Source: Megasphaera sp. MJR8396C
GTDB taxonomy: Bacteria; Bacillota; Negativicutes; Veillonellales; Megasphaeraceae
DNA length: 48,296 nucleotides
Assembly (NCBI RefSeq): GCF_001546855.1
Contig: NZ_KQ958203.1
Coordinates: 50,542-98,837 of the forward strand
Direction of reading: 5' to 3'
Position 1 is the first letter of the stretch. Each line of letters begins with the position of its first letter. A program made the position numbers and the translations under genes. Below the pieces are notes generated by a model that did no database searches, was not told where the DNA came from, and saw only the letters and a program-made list of their open reading frames with translations. Positions 19,086-27,985 of the stretch are shown one piece after another.

Positions 19086-20543
19086 TTATTTATTAAGGCT
19101 GGCGTTCAGGCGATCCAAAACTTTTTCGCGGCCCATGAGGGCGACGATGACGTTCAAATCGGGACCGTGCATGACGCCGGTAATGGCTACACGGATCGGC
19201 ATGTAGACGAATTTTCCCTTTACCTTCAAGCCCTTTTGAATCTTTTTGAACAAGGGCTGTACCGTGTCGGGCGTGACTTCGTCGAGGGCCGTCAGTTCAT
19301 CGCGGAACATAGCCAGGACAGCCGGTGCCGTTTCTTCAGCCAGGACAGCTGCCGTTTCTTCATTTTCCGGCGCATAGTCTTCGGTAAAGAAGACTTTGGC
19401 GGCATCGACGATCTGGGCGCCGTACTGGACGTGTTCACGCATGGCGGCGCAGACGGCTTTCAGCCAAGCTGCTTCGGCTTGATCCGGATTTTCACTGGCA
19501 TAGCCGGCCTGTTGGAGGTGCGGCAGGCACAGGGTATAGAGCTGATCTTCATCGAGTTCTTTCATGTAATGGAAGTTGATCCAGTTCAATTTTTCGATAT
19601 CGAAGACGGCCGGGTTCTTAGCGACGCGGCTTAAGGAGAACTGTTCGTTCAATTCGTCGCGGCTGAAGATTTCCTGATCGCTGTCCGGCGTCCAGCCCAG
19701 AAGGGCCAGGAAGTTTACCAGGGCATCGGGAAGGTAGCCCATGTCGCGGTACTGCTGAACAGAAGTAGCGCCATGGCGCTTACTCATCTTCTTCTTGTCG
19801 GCACCGAGGATCAACGATACGTGGGCGAACTGCGGGGCATCAAAGCCAAGGGCCTTGTAGATGACCAGCTGGCGCGGCGTATTGGACAGATGTTCTTCGG
19901 CACGGATGACGTGGGTGATGTGCATCAAGGCATCGTCGAGGACGACGCAGTAGTTGTAGACCGGAATGCCGTCGGATTTGACGATGACGAAGTCGCCGAC
20001 GTTATTGGAGTCGAAGGATACGTGGCCCCGGACCAGGTCGTCGAGTTCAATCGTTTCATTTTTCGGCGTCTTGATGCGGATGACATGAGGACGGCCTTCT
20101 TTTAAATACTGTTCGACCGTTTCTTTCGGAAGGTCGGCGCATTTCCCCGAGTATACCGGCGTTTCGCCTTTGGCCAGTTGGGCATTCTTTTCAGCTTCCA
20201 ATTCTTCCGGCGTGCAGAAACAGTAGTAGGCTTTTCCTTCGGCCAAGAGTTTATCCGTATATTTCTGATAAATGTCCAGGCGTTCGGTCTGGCGATACGG
20301 GCCGTCGGATCCGCCGACATCGATACCTTCATCCCAGGTAATGCCCAGCCATTTCAAAGCTTCTTTAATATTTTCTTCCGATTCGGACGTCGAACGTTTG
20401 CGGTCCGTATCTTCGATGCGGACGACGAACTTGCCGCCCGTGTGTTTGGCGACAAGGTAGTTGAACAGTGCCGAGCGGGCGCCGCCGATATGGAACGGTC
20501 CCGTCGGGCTCGGAGCAAAACGAACGCGTACTTCCTGTGACAT
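19086..20543 (-). CDS. gltX: Glutamyl-tRNA synthetase
   Basis: 485 residues, class I. The HIGH motif lies in SPTGPFHIGGARSALFNY and the KMSKS motif in KKKMSKRHGATS. The helical anticodon-binding domain fills the C-terminal 170 residues. It charges tRNA-Glu, and tRNA-Gln in organisms using the amidotransferase route. It starts 24 nt after ispDF and is probably cotranscribed with yacL and ispDF. The cysE gene present between gltX and cysS in Bacillus is absent here. Confidence 0.98.
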   Translation of the reverse strand: MSQEVRVRFAPSPTGPFHIGGARSALFNYLVAKHTGGKFVVRIEDTDRKRSTSESEENIKEALKWLGITWDEGIDVGGSDGPYRQTERLDIYQKYTDKLLAEGKAYYCFCTPEELEAEKNAQLAKGETPVYSGKCADLPKETVEQYLKEGRPHVIRIKTPKNETIELDDLVRGHVSFDSNNVGDFVIVKSDGIPVYNYCVVLDDALMHITHVIRAEEHLSNTPRQLVIYKALGFDAPQFAHVSLILGADKKKMSKRHGATSVQQYRDMGYLPDALVNFLALLGWTPDSDQEIFSRDELNEQFSLSRVAKNPAVFDIEKLNWINFHYMKELDEDQLYTLCLPHLQQAGYASENPDQAEAAWLKAVCAAMREHVQYGAQIVDAAKVFFTEDYAPENEETAAVLAEETAPAVLAMFRDELTALDEVTPDTVQPLFKKIQKGLKVKGKFVYMPIRVAITGVMHGPDLNVIVALMGREKVLDRLNASLNK

Positions 20544-20567
20544 AAAAAATTCCTCCTAAATACATAC

Positions 20568-21737
20568 TTATAGGTACGATTGATAGCTTAGGATCATGGC
20601 CGCCGCTTGCGCTGCCATGCCCTCTTCCCGGCCGACGAATCCTAATTTTTCGGTCGTCGTCGCTTTGACGGAGACGGCCGACTTAGAAATCCGCAGGGCC
20701 TCGGCAATATTTTCAATCATCTGCGGCACAAAGGGTTTGATTTTAGGCTGCTGTGCCAGCAGCGTTACGTCTAAATTGACGATGCGGCAGCATTTTTCCT
20801 GCAAGAGATGGCGAACCTTAGCGAGCAGCACCAGGCTGGAGATGTCTTTAAAGTTCTCATCATTGTCAGGAAAATAAGTCCCGATATCGCGCAGTCCCGC
20901 CGCGCCCAATAAGGCATCCATGACGGCGTGAATGAGGACGTCGGCATCGGAGTGGCCGTCAAGGCCCCGATCAAAGGGAACCTCAACGCCGCCGAGAATG
21001 AGCGGCCGCCCTTCGACCAGGCGGTGGACATCGTAGCCGGTGCCAATGCGCTGGACTTCCCGCCCCTTCAGATACAAGGACAGGATGGGAATGTCGTCGC
21101 GGGTCGTCACCTTGCGGTTCTTATCGCTGCCTTCGAGGATGACGACGGGCACGCCCATGGCTTCGACGAGGGACGCATCGTCCGTCGCCTTCAACCCCTT
21201 CAGCCGCGCCTGTTTATGGGCTTCCATCAATAAGTCCCGATGGAAGATCTGCGGCGTCTGGGCGGCTACCAGGCGGCTGCGGTTCAGCGTATGCAGCCGA
21301 CCGTCGTCACCGCGAACTTTCACGGTGTCCTTTAAGGGAATGCCGTAGATGGCTGCCCGAGCCGTCTCCATCATGACCGCGCCCTGATCATACCAATCAG
21401 GAGTGGCAAAGGGACGGGCCCCGTCGTGAACCATGACGACGTCCATATCGGGGCTGACGGCCAAGAGTCCATTATACACCGAATCCTCTCGTTCCGCCCC
21501 GCCCAGGGTATAGCGGACGGGCTGAACGGGATGGAGATCGTCGACAATGCGGCGGATCTCCTTGGTATCGATGCGGGAATGGACGATGACCACTTCATGG
21601 ACCGAGCGGGCTGCAAAGATGTTCCGCAGGGTATGGGTCAGGACCGGTTCGCCGCACAGCGGATAAAAGAGCTTATTCCGCTCGTAACCGAAGCGGCTCC
21701 CTGTGCCGGCCGCTACCACGATGACAGATACTTTCAC
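20568..21737 (-). CDS. ispDF: Bifunctional IspD/IspF isoprenoid enzyme
   Basis: Two enzymes of the MEP pathway fused in one chain of 389 residues. The N-terminal IspD part (about 1-225) has VVAAGTGSRFG and VMVHDGARPF and makes CDP-methylerythritol. The C-terminal IspF part starts at RIGTGYDVHRL and has DGHSDADVLIHAVMDAL and TTEKLGFVGREEG; it makes the cyclodiphosphate MEcPP. I chose GTG 21737, since TAGGTG is 6 nt upstream; a GTG at 21746, right after the yacL stop, would have no proper spacing. In Bacillus these are separate adjacent genes. The fusion is known in several other bacteria. Confidence 0.95.
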   Translation of the reverse strand: MKVSVIVVAAGTGSRFGYERNKLFYPLCGEPVLTHTLRNIFAARSVHEVVIVHSRIDTKEIRRIVDDLHPVQPVRYTLGGAEREDSVYNGLLAVSPDMDVVMVHDGARPFATPDWYDQGAVMMETARAAIYGIPLKDTVKVRGDDGRLHTLNRSRLVAAQTPQIFHRDLLMEAHKQARLKGLKATDDASLVEAMGVPVVILEGSDKNRKVTTRDDIPILSLYLKGREVQRIGTGYDVHRLVEGRPLILGGVEVPFDRGLDGHSDADVLIHAVMDALLGAAGLRDIGTYFPDNDENFKDISSLVLLAKVRHLLQEKCCRIVNLDVTLLAQQPKIKPFVPQMIENIAEALRISKSAVSVKATTTEKLGFVGREEGMAAQAAAMILSYQSYL

Positions 21738-21746
21738 ACATTTCAC

Positions 21747-22922
21747 CTACTCATTTGCGATTTTTACGAATATCATGCGTCCGGCAGACGTCTGAAGGAC
21801 CGACGTCACCGTAACCGGCATATTGGAGCCGATATATTTCTGGCCGTCTTCGACGACGATCATCGTTCCGTCGTCGAGGTAGGCAACGCCTTGATTTTCT
21901 TCCTTGCCAGCCTTGACGATGAGGACATTCATCTGTTCCCCAGGAACGCGGGCCGGTTTTAAAGCATTGGCCAAATCGTTGATGTTGAGGACGGCTACGC
22001 CTTGGAGACCAGCAACCTTATTCAGGTTGTAGTCGTTGGTGACGACTTTGGCATTGATTTTGCGGCCCAGGCGGACGAGTTTGGAGTCGACGCCCTGGAC
22101 GTCGTCAAAATCATCATTGATGATGCGGACTTCGACGTAATTGTCTTCCTGCATCTGCTTTAAGATATCGAGGCCGCGGCGGCCTTTGTTGCGCTTCAAT
22201 AAATCCGACGAATCGGCAATGAGCTGGAGTTCTTCTAAGACGAAGACTGGCACCAAAAGCGGTCCTTCGAGAAATCCCGTGCTGCAAATCTCGGCGATGC
22301 GGCCGTCGATGATGGCACTGGTATCGAGGAGTTTCCCGGAAAATTCTAGTTCCTTCCGCTTGTGTTCCTTGTTCGGCCGCCCCAGACGCAGGTTGCCGAC
22401 GAGGGCGATGATTTCACTCTTCTTACGAACGGCAATGCTCATGCCGGCATAGCCAAAGACGATGTTGAATACAATCGGTCCGTAAGCGCCAATGATAGGC
22501 AGTCGGGCGAAGGCCAATCCAATTAAATTTGCAATAATAAGTCCAAAAAGCAAACCTAACGTCCCGACGATGATATCCTGGCTTTCAAAATCATTGAGTC
22601 CTAATTCAAGGCGATGAATGGCTGCCCAAATAAGGCGCAGGGCAAAGGGCGAAATGCCGTAGCCGACGAGGGCCCCTAAAATGATGCCGACAATATAGGT
22701 GACGACAGCCATGATCGTCGTCCCAAAAATACTGCCGTGGAAAAATTCGCCTTCAATTTCCGCACTGATAAAAGGCGTCCCGATGAGCTGGTCGGCAATC
22801 ATGACGAAAATAACCATCATGATCAGGACAATGACGCCCTTCATGATATTATCAGCTACAATGCGGGCGTTAAACTTCTTCGGTTTCCGTGCTTTATAGT
22901 CTGAACCCGTTTTATCTTCCAT
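21747..22922 (-). CDS. YacL-like PIN/TRAM domain membrane protein
   Basis: 391 residues from ATG 22922; a TTG start at 22955 would place the GAGAGGTG ribosome binding site inside the gene. The N-terminal half has four hydrophobic segments. A PIN nuclease domain follows with LLDTSAIIDGRI and TNDYNLNKVA supplying acidic metal ligands, then a TRAM RNA-binding domain (about 320-391). It matches Bacillus YacL, whose role is not well known; nuclease activity is inferred from the fold. It heads the yacL-ispDF-gltX run. Confidence 0.9.
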   Translation of the reverse strand: MEDKTGSDYKARKPKKFNARIVADNIMKGVIVLIMMVIFVMIADQLIGTPFISAEIEGEFFHGSIFGTTIMAVVTYIVGIILGALVGYGISPFALRLIWAAIHRLELGLNDFESQDIIVGTLGLLFGLIIANLIGLAFARLPIIGAYGPIVFNIVFGYAGMSIAVRKKSEIIALVGNLRLGRPNKEHKRKELEFSGKLLDTSAIIDGRIAEICSTGFLEGPLLVPVFVLEELQLIADSSDLLKRNKGRRGLDILKQMQEDNYVEVRIINDDFDDVQGVDSKLVRLGRKINAKVVTNDYNLNKVAGLQGVAVLNINDLANALKPARVPGEQMNVLIVKAGKEENQGVAYLDDGTMIVVEDGQKYIGSNMPVTVTSVLQTSAGRMIFVKIANE

Positions 22923-23132
22923 ACGTAAAAAGACACCTCTCTCTCCACATCTCAACTGTAACTACACTAGTTTACCACATTTCCGGACAATGTACCACAA
23001 TTGCCCCATAAAGTTTTTGGTTCTGAAGGCAGGCCGTACCTGCTTCGGTCGTTCCCCCCTCCCCAAAAGGTTAAAAGGTAATGCGAAAAATGCCATGACG
23101 ATCGGTTCATGACATTTTCAGCAGCAAGACAA
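22923..23132. other. Intergenic region with a short direct repeat
   Basis: This gap precedes yacL. On the minus strand TGTGGTA occurs twice, at 22999-22993 and 22979-22973, with a period of 20 bp, followed by TAAACT, a possible -10. A short imperfect hairpin lies at 23024-23049. No RNA gene was recognised. Confidence 0.4.
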
Positions 23133-26009
23133 TTATTCACAAAGATAGGCGTAGAGTTTTTCTTCGACAGGCTTATCGATGATAAATCGAAAGTTGACGA
23201 TGGGAAGCTGTACGCCGGCATCGTTGGCGATGGTCGTCTCGACAGGATCGCCGAGGACCTTTAAATCGCCGATATAGTAGAAATTAGACCCTTCAGCATC
23301 GCTCTTTTTCACGAACAGCAACTTGCGACGATGACGGTCCTGAATGGCCGGGATTTGGGGTGACGACAGGCGCACGCGGGACCGGGTCATCCAACTGAAT
23401 TCCTGAGGTGATATGAATTGGTCTTCATACATCGTATTCGCCGAAATATCGTCAGCCTTTTCATAGGTAACAAAAATGGGACAAGTATCCCCGACGATTT
23501 GATAGCCGTTCAGCGTCCCTTCGCGGTTCGTTTCATAATTGAGGATCCGCGATACGTCTTTTCGAGAATAGCGTCCGTAGCGGACGAAGCCGCCGACGAT
23601 TTCGGGATGGTCTTGGACATAGAGGGTTTCAAAGCGATAGGTCCCGTAATCGAGGATATCGTCGACATAGGCCGTAAATTCGGCATTTTCTTTCAGGGCT
23701 TCAAAATACGGCGTCGTCGCGTAGGTGTGCTGTTCAAAAGAAATGAGGGGCATACCGCCGTATTTCTGCTGCGCCGTTTTCACAAAGAATTGCAAGGTCA
23801 ACAGCCGGGCAGCATGGTTCATGGTTTCTGTCGAGGGCAAAAAGCCGTACAACCGCTCCGTCTCTGCCGCAAGGTCCGCCGTCGACCACGACGGTTCAGC
23901 CAGCAAATGGCGAAGAATCAAGATTTCTTCAATGCGTTTTCCATTGGCAAGTTCAAGACTCATCATCTTCAGCACGGCCCGATGAGCGTCATTCAGCGTC
24001 GACGGACTCGGTTCCATATACTGGGAAAAGGCATAAAAGGAGTCCTTCTTGGCAATGAACAGCATCGGATCTTTATCGCCAAAACGGACGAAATCCATCA
24101 TCATCGGCTGCCGTCCCAGGCGGCAGGCCATATCGCGATAGGCGTTCTTTAAGTCGTCTAAATCGGCAAGAGACCGCTTTTTATCGATGGCTGCATAGAT
24201 TCGCTCCTTGGCGATATCGTCGAAGTGAACCGACGTCGGTCCCGGCAGAAAATTGGTCTGCATCAACGTGCGGACAAAATCCTTATCGTAGGTCCGGTCG
24301 CCAAAGAGGGCGATGGGCAGGAGAAAGTTATTTTCATAGTTGCCAATGAAGTCGAGGACTTCCAAATAGCGCTTATAAGGATATTTGCGAAGGCCCCTCC
24401 CCAACTGCTGGACAAAGACGATGGCCGACGTCGTCGGGCGCAGCATGATGACCTGATTGACCTGCGGAATATCGACGCCTTCATTAAAGATGTCGCAAGT
24501 AAAGATATAATCCAAATAGTCCCGGTCCTGATCGGCATCGGCTTCCAAATGATCGATGGCTGCCTGCCGCTCCCCTTCACTCGACGCACCCGTCAAGGCC
24601 AGAGCCCGGCGGCCGTGCGCTCTAAAGGCAGCGGCTAGGGTTCTCGCTTCGTCGACACTGCGGCAAAAGACGAGGCCCTTGACGCGGTCCGTGTCGCTCC
24701 CATAGAGGTCGGCATAATAGAGAATATGCCGTACCCGCTCTTCACAGGTCAAAGCCGAAAAATCACTGTTGTCATCGAGGACTTCTCCATTGACCGTGAT
24801 TTCACAGACGCCGTGGTAGTGAAAAGGCACCAGCATGTTTTCGGCTAAGGCGTCGTGGAGCCTTATTTCATAGGCAATCTGGTGGTGAAATAAGGCATAG
24901 ATATCGAAATCGTCGGACCGTTCCGGCGTCGCCGTCATGCCCAGCAGGAACTGGGGCGTAAAGTAATCGAGGACCTTCTGATACGTCGCCGCGCCTCCAT
25001 GATGGACTTCATCCATGACGATGTAGTCAAAGGCATCGGGCGCAAAGGAATGGAGGATTTCATCGCGGGCCAAGGTCTGTATGGTCGCAAACAGATAGGG
25101 TTTGTCGACGTCTTTGGCGTGGCCCGTCAGAAGACCCGTATCGGCCGGGTTGACGCCGACTTTGACGTAGCTGTCGCGGGCGCTTTTGACGATGAGCTCG
25201 CGGTGGACGACAAAGAGGAAGCGCCTGGGCCGCAATTTCATGACATCGAAGGCCGATAAGTAGGTCTTACCGGTCCCGGTCGCCGAAATCAAGAGCCCCC
25301 GGTCTTCTCCTCGATCGCGCAGGCCTTGAATGCCTGCCAGGGCCGCCTTTTGCATGGCGTTGGGCTGAATCTTATGGAAGGGCAGATAGAGCCCCTGCTT
25401 CCTCGAATTCTGACGTTTGTAGATGGCCTGGTAGGCATCGATCCAGGCTTCGTCAACAACTTCCGCCGCATCCCACAAGGCTTGGAACTCTTCCTGGGTC
25501 TGACGGATGAGGGCTCCATTTTCAGCGGACGTAAAAAAGACGTTCCACTCCTGATTGTGGGTCAAGGCGTTGGCCGTCATATTGCTGCTGCCGATGACCA
25601 TGGTATAGTTTTCGGGGCCGGCCTGGGCACGATGAAAAAGGTATCCTTTAGCATGAAAGGCCCGTTCTTCGGTCACCATCCGCAGTTCTACATTGGGAAA
25701 TTTCAAGAGCTCCCGCAAGGCATCGGGCTCGGTAAAATTCAGGTACTGCGAGGCCAGGATCTTGCCCACAGCCTGTCGATTTTCGATGAGGGCATCCTTT
25801 AGGCAGGCAATGCCGCTCTTGGTCAGAAAGGCCACAGAAAACAGAAAAGAGTCGCAGACGTAGAGCTGAGACAAGATAGTATCGAGGACTTTGCGCTTCT
25901 TTTCCTGATTATTGGTCAGGATTTTCGGTACATAGCGCTGGTCGGCTTCGATGGTATAGTCGATAAAGCCTTCGCGCAGGCACTGTTCCAGGGCTCCGTA
26001 TTCAGCCAT
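23133..26009 (-). CDS. SauUSI-like type IV restriction enzyme (PLD nuclease, SF2 helicase, DUF3427)
   Basis: 958 residues. The N-terminus (about 1-200) is a phospholipase-D-type nuclease domain with HAKGYLF and GSSNMT. It is followed by a superfamily 2 helicase: Walker A SATGTGKTYLSAF, DExH box VMDEVHHGG, motif III LGMTATPERSD and motif VI QQLGRGLRKYPYKR. The last 350 residues correspond to DUF3427. This domain order and length match SauUSI of Staphylococcus aureus, which cuts DNA containing 5-methylcytosine or 5-hydroxymethylcytosine. Alternative names in annotations are DEAD/DEAH helicase or DUF3427 protein. It starts 9 nt after the Nudix gene, and the pair sits between radA and yacL, where Bacillus has disA. 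Methyl-specificity is inferred, not seen. Confidence 0.85.
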   Translation of the reverse strand: MAEYGALEQCLREGFIDYTIEADQRYVPKILTNNQEKKRKVLDTILSQLYVCDSFLFSVAFLTKSGIACLKDALIENRQAVGKILASQYLNFTEPDALRELLKFPNVELRMVTEERAFHAKGYLFHRAQAGPENYTMVIGSSNMTANALTHNQEWNVFFTSAENGALIRQTQEEFQALWDAAEVVDEAWIDAYQAIYKRQNSRKQGLYLPFHKIQPNAMQKAALAGIQGLRDRGEDRGLLISATGTGKTYLSAFDVMKLRPRRFLFVVHRELIVKSARDSYVKVGVNPADTGLLTGHAKDVDKPYLFATIQTLARDEILHSFAPDAFDYIVMDEVHHGGAATYQKVLDYFTPQFLLGMTATPERSDDFDIYALFHHQIAYEIRLHDALAENMLVPFHYHGVCEITVNGEVLDDNSDFSALTCEERVRHILYYADLYGSDTDRVKGLVFCRSVDEARTLAAAFRAHGRRALALTGASSEGERQAAIDHLEADADQDRDYLDYIFTCDIFNEGVDIPQVNQVIMLRPTTSAIVFVQQLGRGLRKYPYKRYLEVLDFIGNYENNFLLPIALFGDRTYDKDFVRTLMQTNFLPGPTSVHFDDIAKERIYAAIDKKRSLADLDDLKNAYRDMACRLGRQPMMMDFVRFGDKDPMLFIAKKDSFYAFSQYMEPSPSTLNDAHRAVLKMMSLELANGKRIEEILILRHLLAEPSWSTADLAAETERLYGFLPSTETMNHAARLLTLQFFVKTAQQKYGGMPLISFEQHTYATTPYFEALKENAEFTAYVDDILDYGTYRFETLYVQDHPEIVGGFVRYGRYSRKDVSRILNYETNREGTLNGYQIVGDTCPIFVTYEKADDISANTMYEDQFISPQEFSWMTRSRVRLSSPQIPAIQDRHRRKLLFVKKSDAEGSNFYYIGDLKVLGDPVETTIANDAGVQLPIVNFRFIIDKPVEEKLYAYLCE

Positions 26010-26018
26010 GACATTCGC

Positions 26019-26417
26019 CTACTTTCCGGCCAGTTTCTGCATGATCGGCACGTCAGCCGGGGCCCAATCCAAGGTCGGCAAATCGGCTGGCGCCATCCAC
26101 TTGGCATCGACGTGTTCCTTGCGGATAAAATCGGGTTTATCCAAACGACAGCGAAAGGCATGGAGGCTGATGGAAAAGTCGGGATAGTCGTGATGGACGG
26201 TCATATACAGGTCTTCTTCCCGGACCGAAACGTGGACGTCCATCTCTTCCCGCAGTTCTCGTTCAATCGCTTCGTGCTTTTTTTCGCCGGGTTCGATTTT
26301 CCCGCCCGGGAATTCATACTTAAAGCTGACGTACTCGAATTTCCCCTGTCCCCGTTCCATACAGAGAATCTTTCCGTCATATTCTAAAATCGCTGCCACC
26401 ACTTCTAAATGCTTCAT
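26019..26417 (-). CDS. Nudix hydrolase (MutT-like)
   Basis: 132 residues from ATG 26417 (a GTG one codon earlier is also possible), with AGAAGG 7 nt upstream. The Nudix box is complete: G-x5-E-x7-REL-x-EE, in GGKIEPGEKKHEAIERELRE plus EM. The protein resembles MutT-type (deoxy)nucleoside triphosphate pyrophosphohydrolases that clean 8-oxo-dGTP or CTP-like nucleotides. It is directly followed by the SauUSI-like gene and they likely form a two-gene operon. A role with the restriction enzyme, such as acting on modified nucleotides, is speculation. Confidence 0.9.
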   Translation of the reverse strand: MKHLEVVAAILEYDGKILCMERGQGKFEYVSFKYEFPGGKIEPGEKKHEAIERELREEMDVHVSVREEDLYMTVHHDYPDFSISLHAFRCRLDKPDFIRKEHVDAKWMAPADLPTLDWAPADVPIMQKLAGK

Positions 26418-26446
26418 CACGCTGCCTTCTTTCCTCGTTTTTCCCT

Positions 26447-26475
26447 ATTTTACCATGGTAAAGCCCTTTTGCCTA
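26447..26475 (-). promoter_or_regulatory. Candidate promoter and operator of the Nudix/SauUSI pair
   Basis: Minus strand TAGGCA (26475-26470), 17-nt spacer, TAAAAT (26452-26447). The -10 end is overlapped by a perfect 14-bp palindrome, TTTACCATGGTAAA (26449-26462). The -35 is weak, so the promoter is tentative. Confidence 0.4.
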
Positions 26476-26521
26476 CTGAAAGCCGCTATTTCCCACCACA
26501 ATCTGAACCCGGCCGTACAAA

Positions 26522-27901
26522 TCAGGAAAAAGCTTTTTCAATGGCCTCGCGAAGGGTCGCTACGCCGACGAAGCGGCAGTCCGCCGGAAAGGCCGCGGGG
26601 TCGACGTCTTCGAGGTTTCCCTTGGGCATAATAAAGGTACGGAACCCCATTTTCGCCGCTTCTTTTACGCGCCGCAGGGCCTGGGGCACGCGGCGGACAT
26701 CGCCGGTCAGGCCGACTTCTCCCATGACGACGGTCCGGCTGTCCATGGAGATATCGCGCAGGCTGGAATAGACCGCCAATAGCACCGGCAGGTCGGCCGC
26801 CGTCTCCGTGAGGCGCAGGCCGCCGACGACGTTGATATAGACGTCCTGACTGCCAAGAGCGGCGCCGAGGCGCTTTTCAAGGACGGCCAGGAGAATGATG
26901 AGTCGGTTATAATCCATGCCCGACGCCGTCCGCCGGGGAACGGCAAAGACCGAATGGGCCGTCAGGGCCTGTATTTCCCCCAGCATGGGGCGCATGCCGT
27001 CGAGGACGGCGGCGACGGCCGAACCGGCCTGATTGGCGGCCCGTTCGGCCAAGAGCAGCTGCGACGGATTTTCCAGTTCTGACAGGCCGCCGCTGGTCAT
27101 GGTGAACAGGCCCGATTCATTGGTCGAACCAAAGCGGTTCTTGATGCCCCGGAGGATGCGGAACTGGTAATTGCGCTCGCCTTCAAAGTAGAGGACGACG
27201 TCGACCATATGCTCCATCATCCGCGGCCCGGCAATGGCCCCGTCTTTGGTGACGTGGCCGATGACGATGACCGGAATGGCCTCGCTCTTGGCAAAGGTCA
27301 TGAGGCGGCTCGTCCCTTCGCGGATTTGGGATAAACTGCCCGGCGTCCCTTCGACGGACTGGCTGTACATAGTCTGAATGGAGTCGACGATGACCAGGGC
27401 CGGCCGCCGCTTGTGTGCTTCACTTAAGATGTTGTCCAGAGACGTATCGGCCTGAATGACGAGGTTGGGCGCAGCGATTCCTAAGCGCTGGGCCCGCAGC
27501 TTAATCTGGCCGGCCGATTCTTCGCCCGAGCCGTAAAGGACGGCGCCATTCTTGGCGCAGACGGCGGCTGCCAGCTGAAGGACCAGCGTCGATTTACCGA
27601 TTCCCGGATCGCCGCTCAAAAGGATGAGGGCCCCGGGAACGATGCCGCCGCCGAGGACCCGGTCCAATTCACCGATGCCCGTTTCCACGCGGGTCATGTC
27701 CTCTAAGGCGATGTCCGATAACGACGTGGCCTGAGACGAAGGACCGCTGCGGGCCATGCTCTGAGCCGCCTTAGGCGCTTCGGGCGTCACGGTCTCTTCT
27801 GCCATCGTATTCCACTCGCCGCACTGGGGACAGCGGCCAAGCCAGCGGCTGGAGACGCTGCCGCAGCTGGTACAAACGTAACGAATTTTTGCTTTTGCCA
27901 T
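26522..27901 (-). CDS. radA: DNA repair protein RadA
   Basis: 459 residues. The N-terminal zinc finger has CTSC and CPQC. The RecA-like core has Walker A LSGDPGIGKSTL and Walker B LVIVDSIQTM, and the RadA-specific motif KNRFGSTNE is present. The C-terminal third is the Lon-protease-like domain. RadA extends branches in homologous recombination. It follows the clpC operon but is separated from it by a terminator. A small hairpin (27914-27930) lies just before its AAAGGAG site, and a TATAAC directly after the terminator T-run could serve as a -10. Confidence 0.97.
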   Translation of the reverse strand: MAKAKIRYVCTSCGSVSSRWLGRCPQCGEWNTMAEETVTPEAPKAAQSMARSGPSSQATSLSDIALEDMTRVETGIGELDRVLGGGIVPGALILLSGDPGIGKSTLVLQLAAAVCAKNGAVLYGSGEESAGQIKLRAQRLGIAAPNLVIQADTSLDNILSEAHKRRPALVIVDSIQTMYSQSVEGTPGSLSQIREGTSRLMTFAKSEAIPVIVIGHVTKDGAIAGPRMMEHMVDVVLYFEGERNYQFRILRGIKNRFGSTNESGLFTMTSGGLSELENPSQLLLAERAANQAGSAVAAVLDGMRPMLGEIQALTAHSVFAVPRRTASGMDYNRLIILLAVLEKRLGAALGSQDVYINVVGGLRLTETAADLPVLLAVYSSLRDISMDSRTVVMGEVGLTGDVRRVPQALRRVKEAAKMGFRTFIMPKGNLEDVDPAAFPADCRFVGVATLREAIEKAFS

Positions 27902-27937
27902 ACCTACTCCTTTGCGCTGTGTTTTAGCGCCAGTTAT

Positions 27938-27982
27938 AAAAAAGGCTTCGCATGACGAGCACAGCCTTCATGCGAAGCCCCT
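27938..27982 (-). terminator. Terminator of the clpC operon
   Basis: GGCTTCGCATGA (minus strand, 27979-27968) pairs with TCATGCGAAGCC (27955-27944), followed by six T. It lies between clpC and radA. Confidence 0.88.
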
Positions 27983-27985
27983 TCA

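Noticed and set aside
23024-23049. GC-rich imperfect hairpin downstream of the SauUSI-like gene
   Set aside because: One bulge and no T-run on either strand, so not called as a terminator.
22967-23221. Minus frame between the SauUSI-like gene and yacL
   Set aside because: It overlaps the end of the SauUSI-like gene in another frame and has no ribosome binding site.
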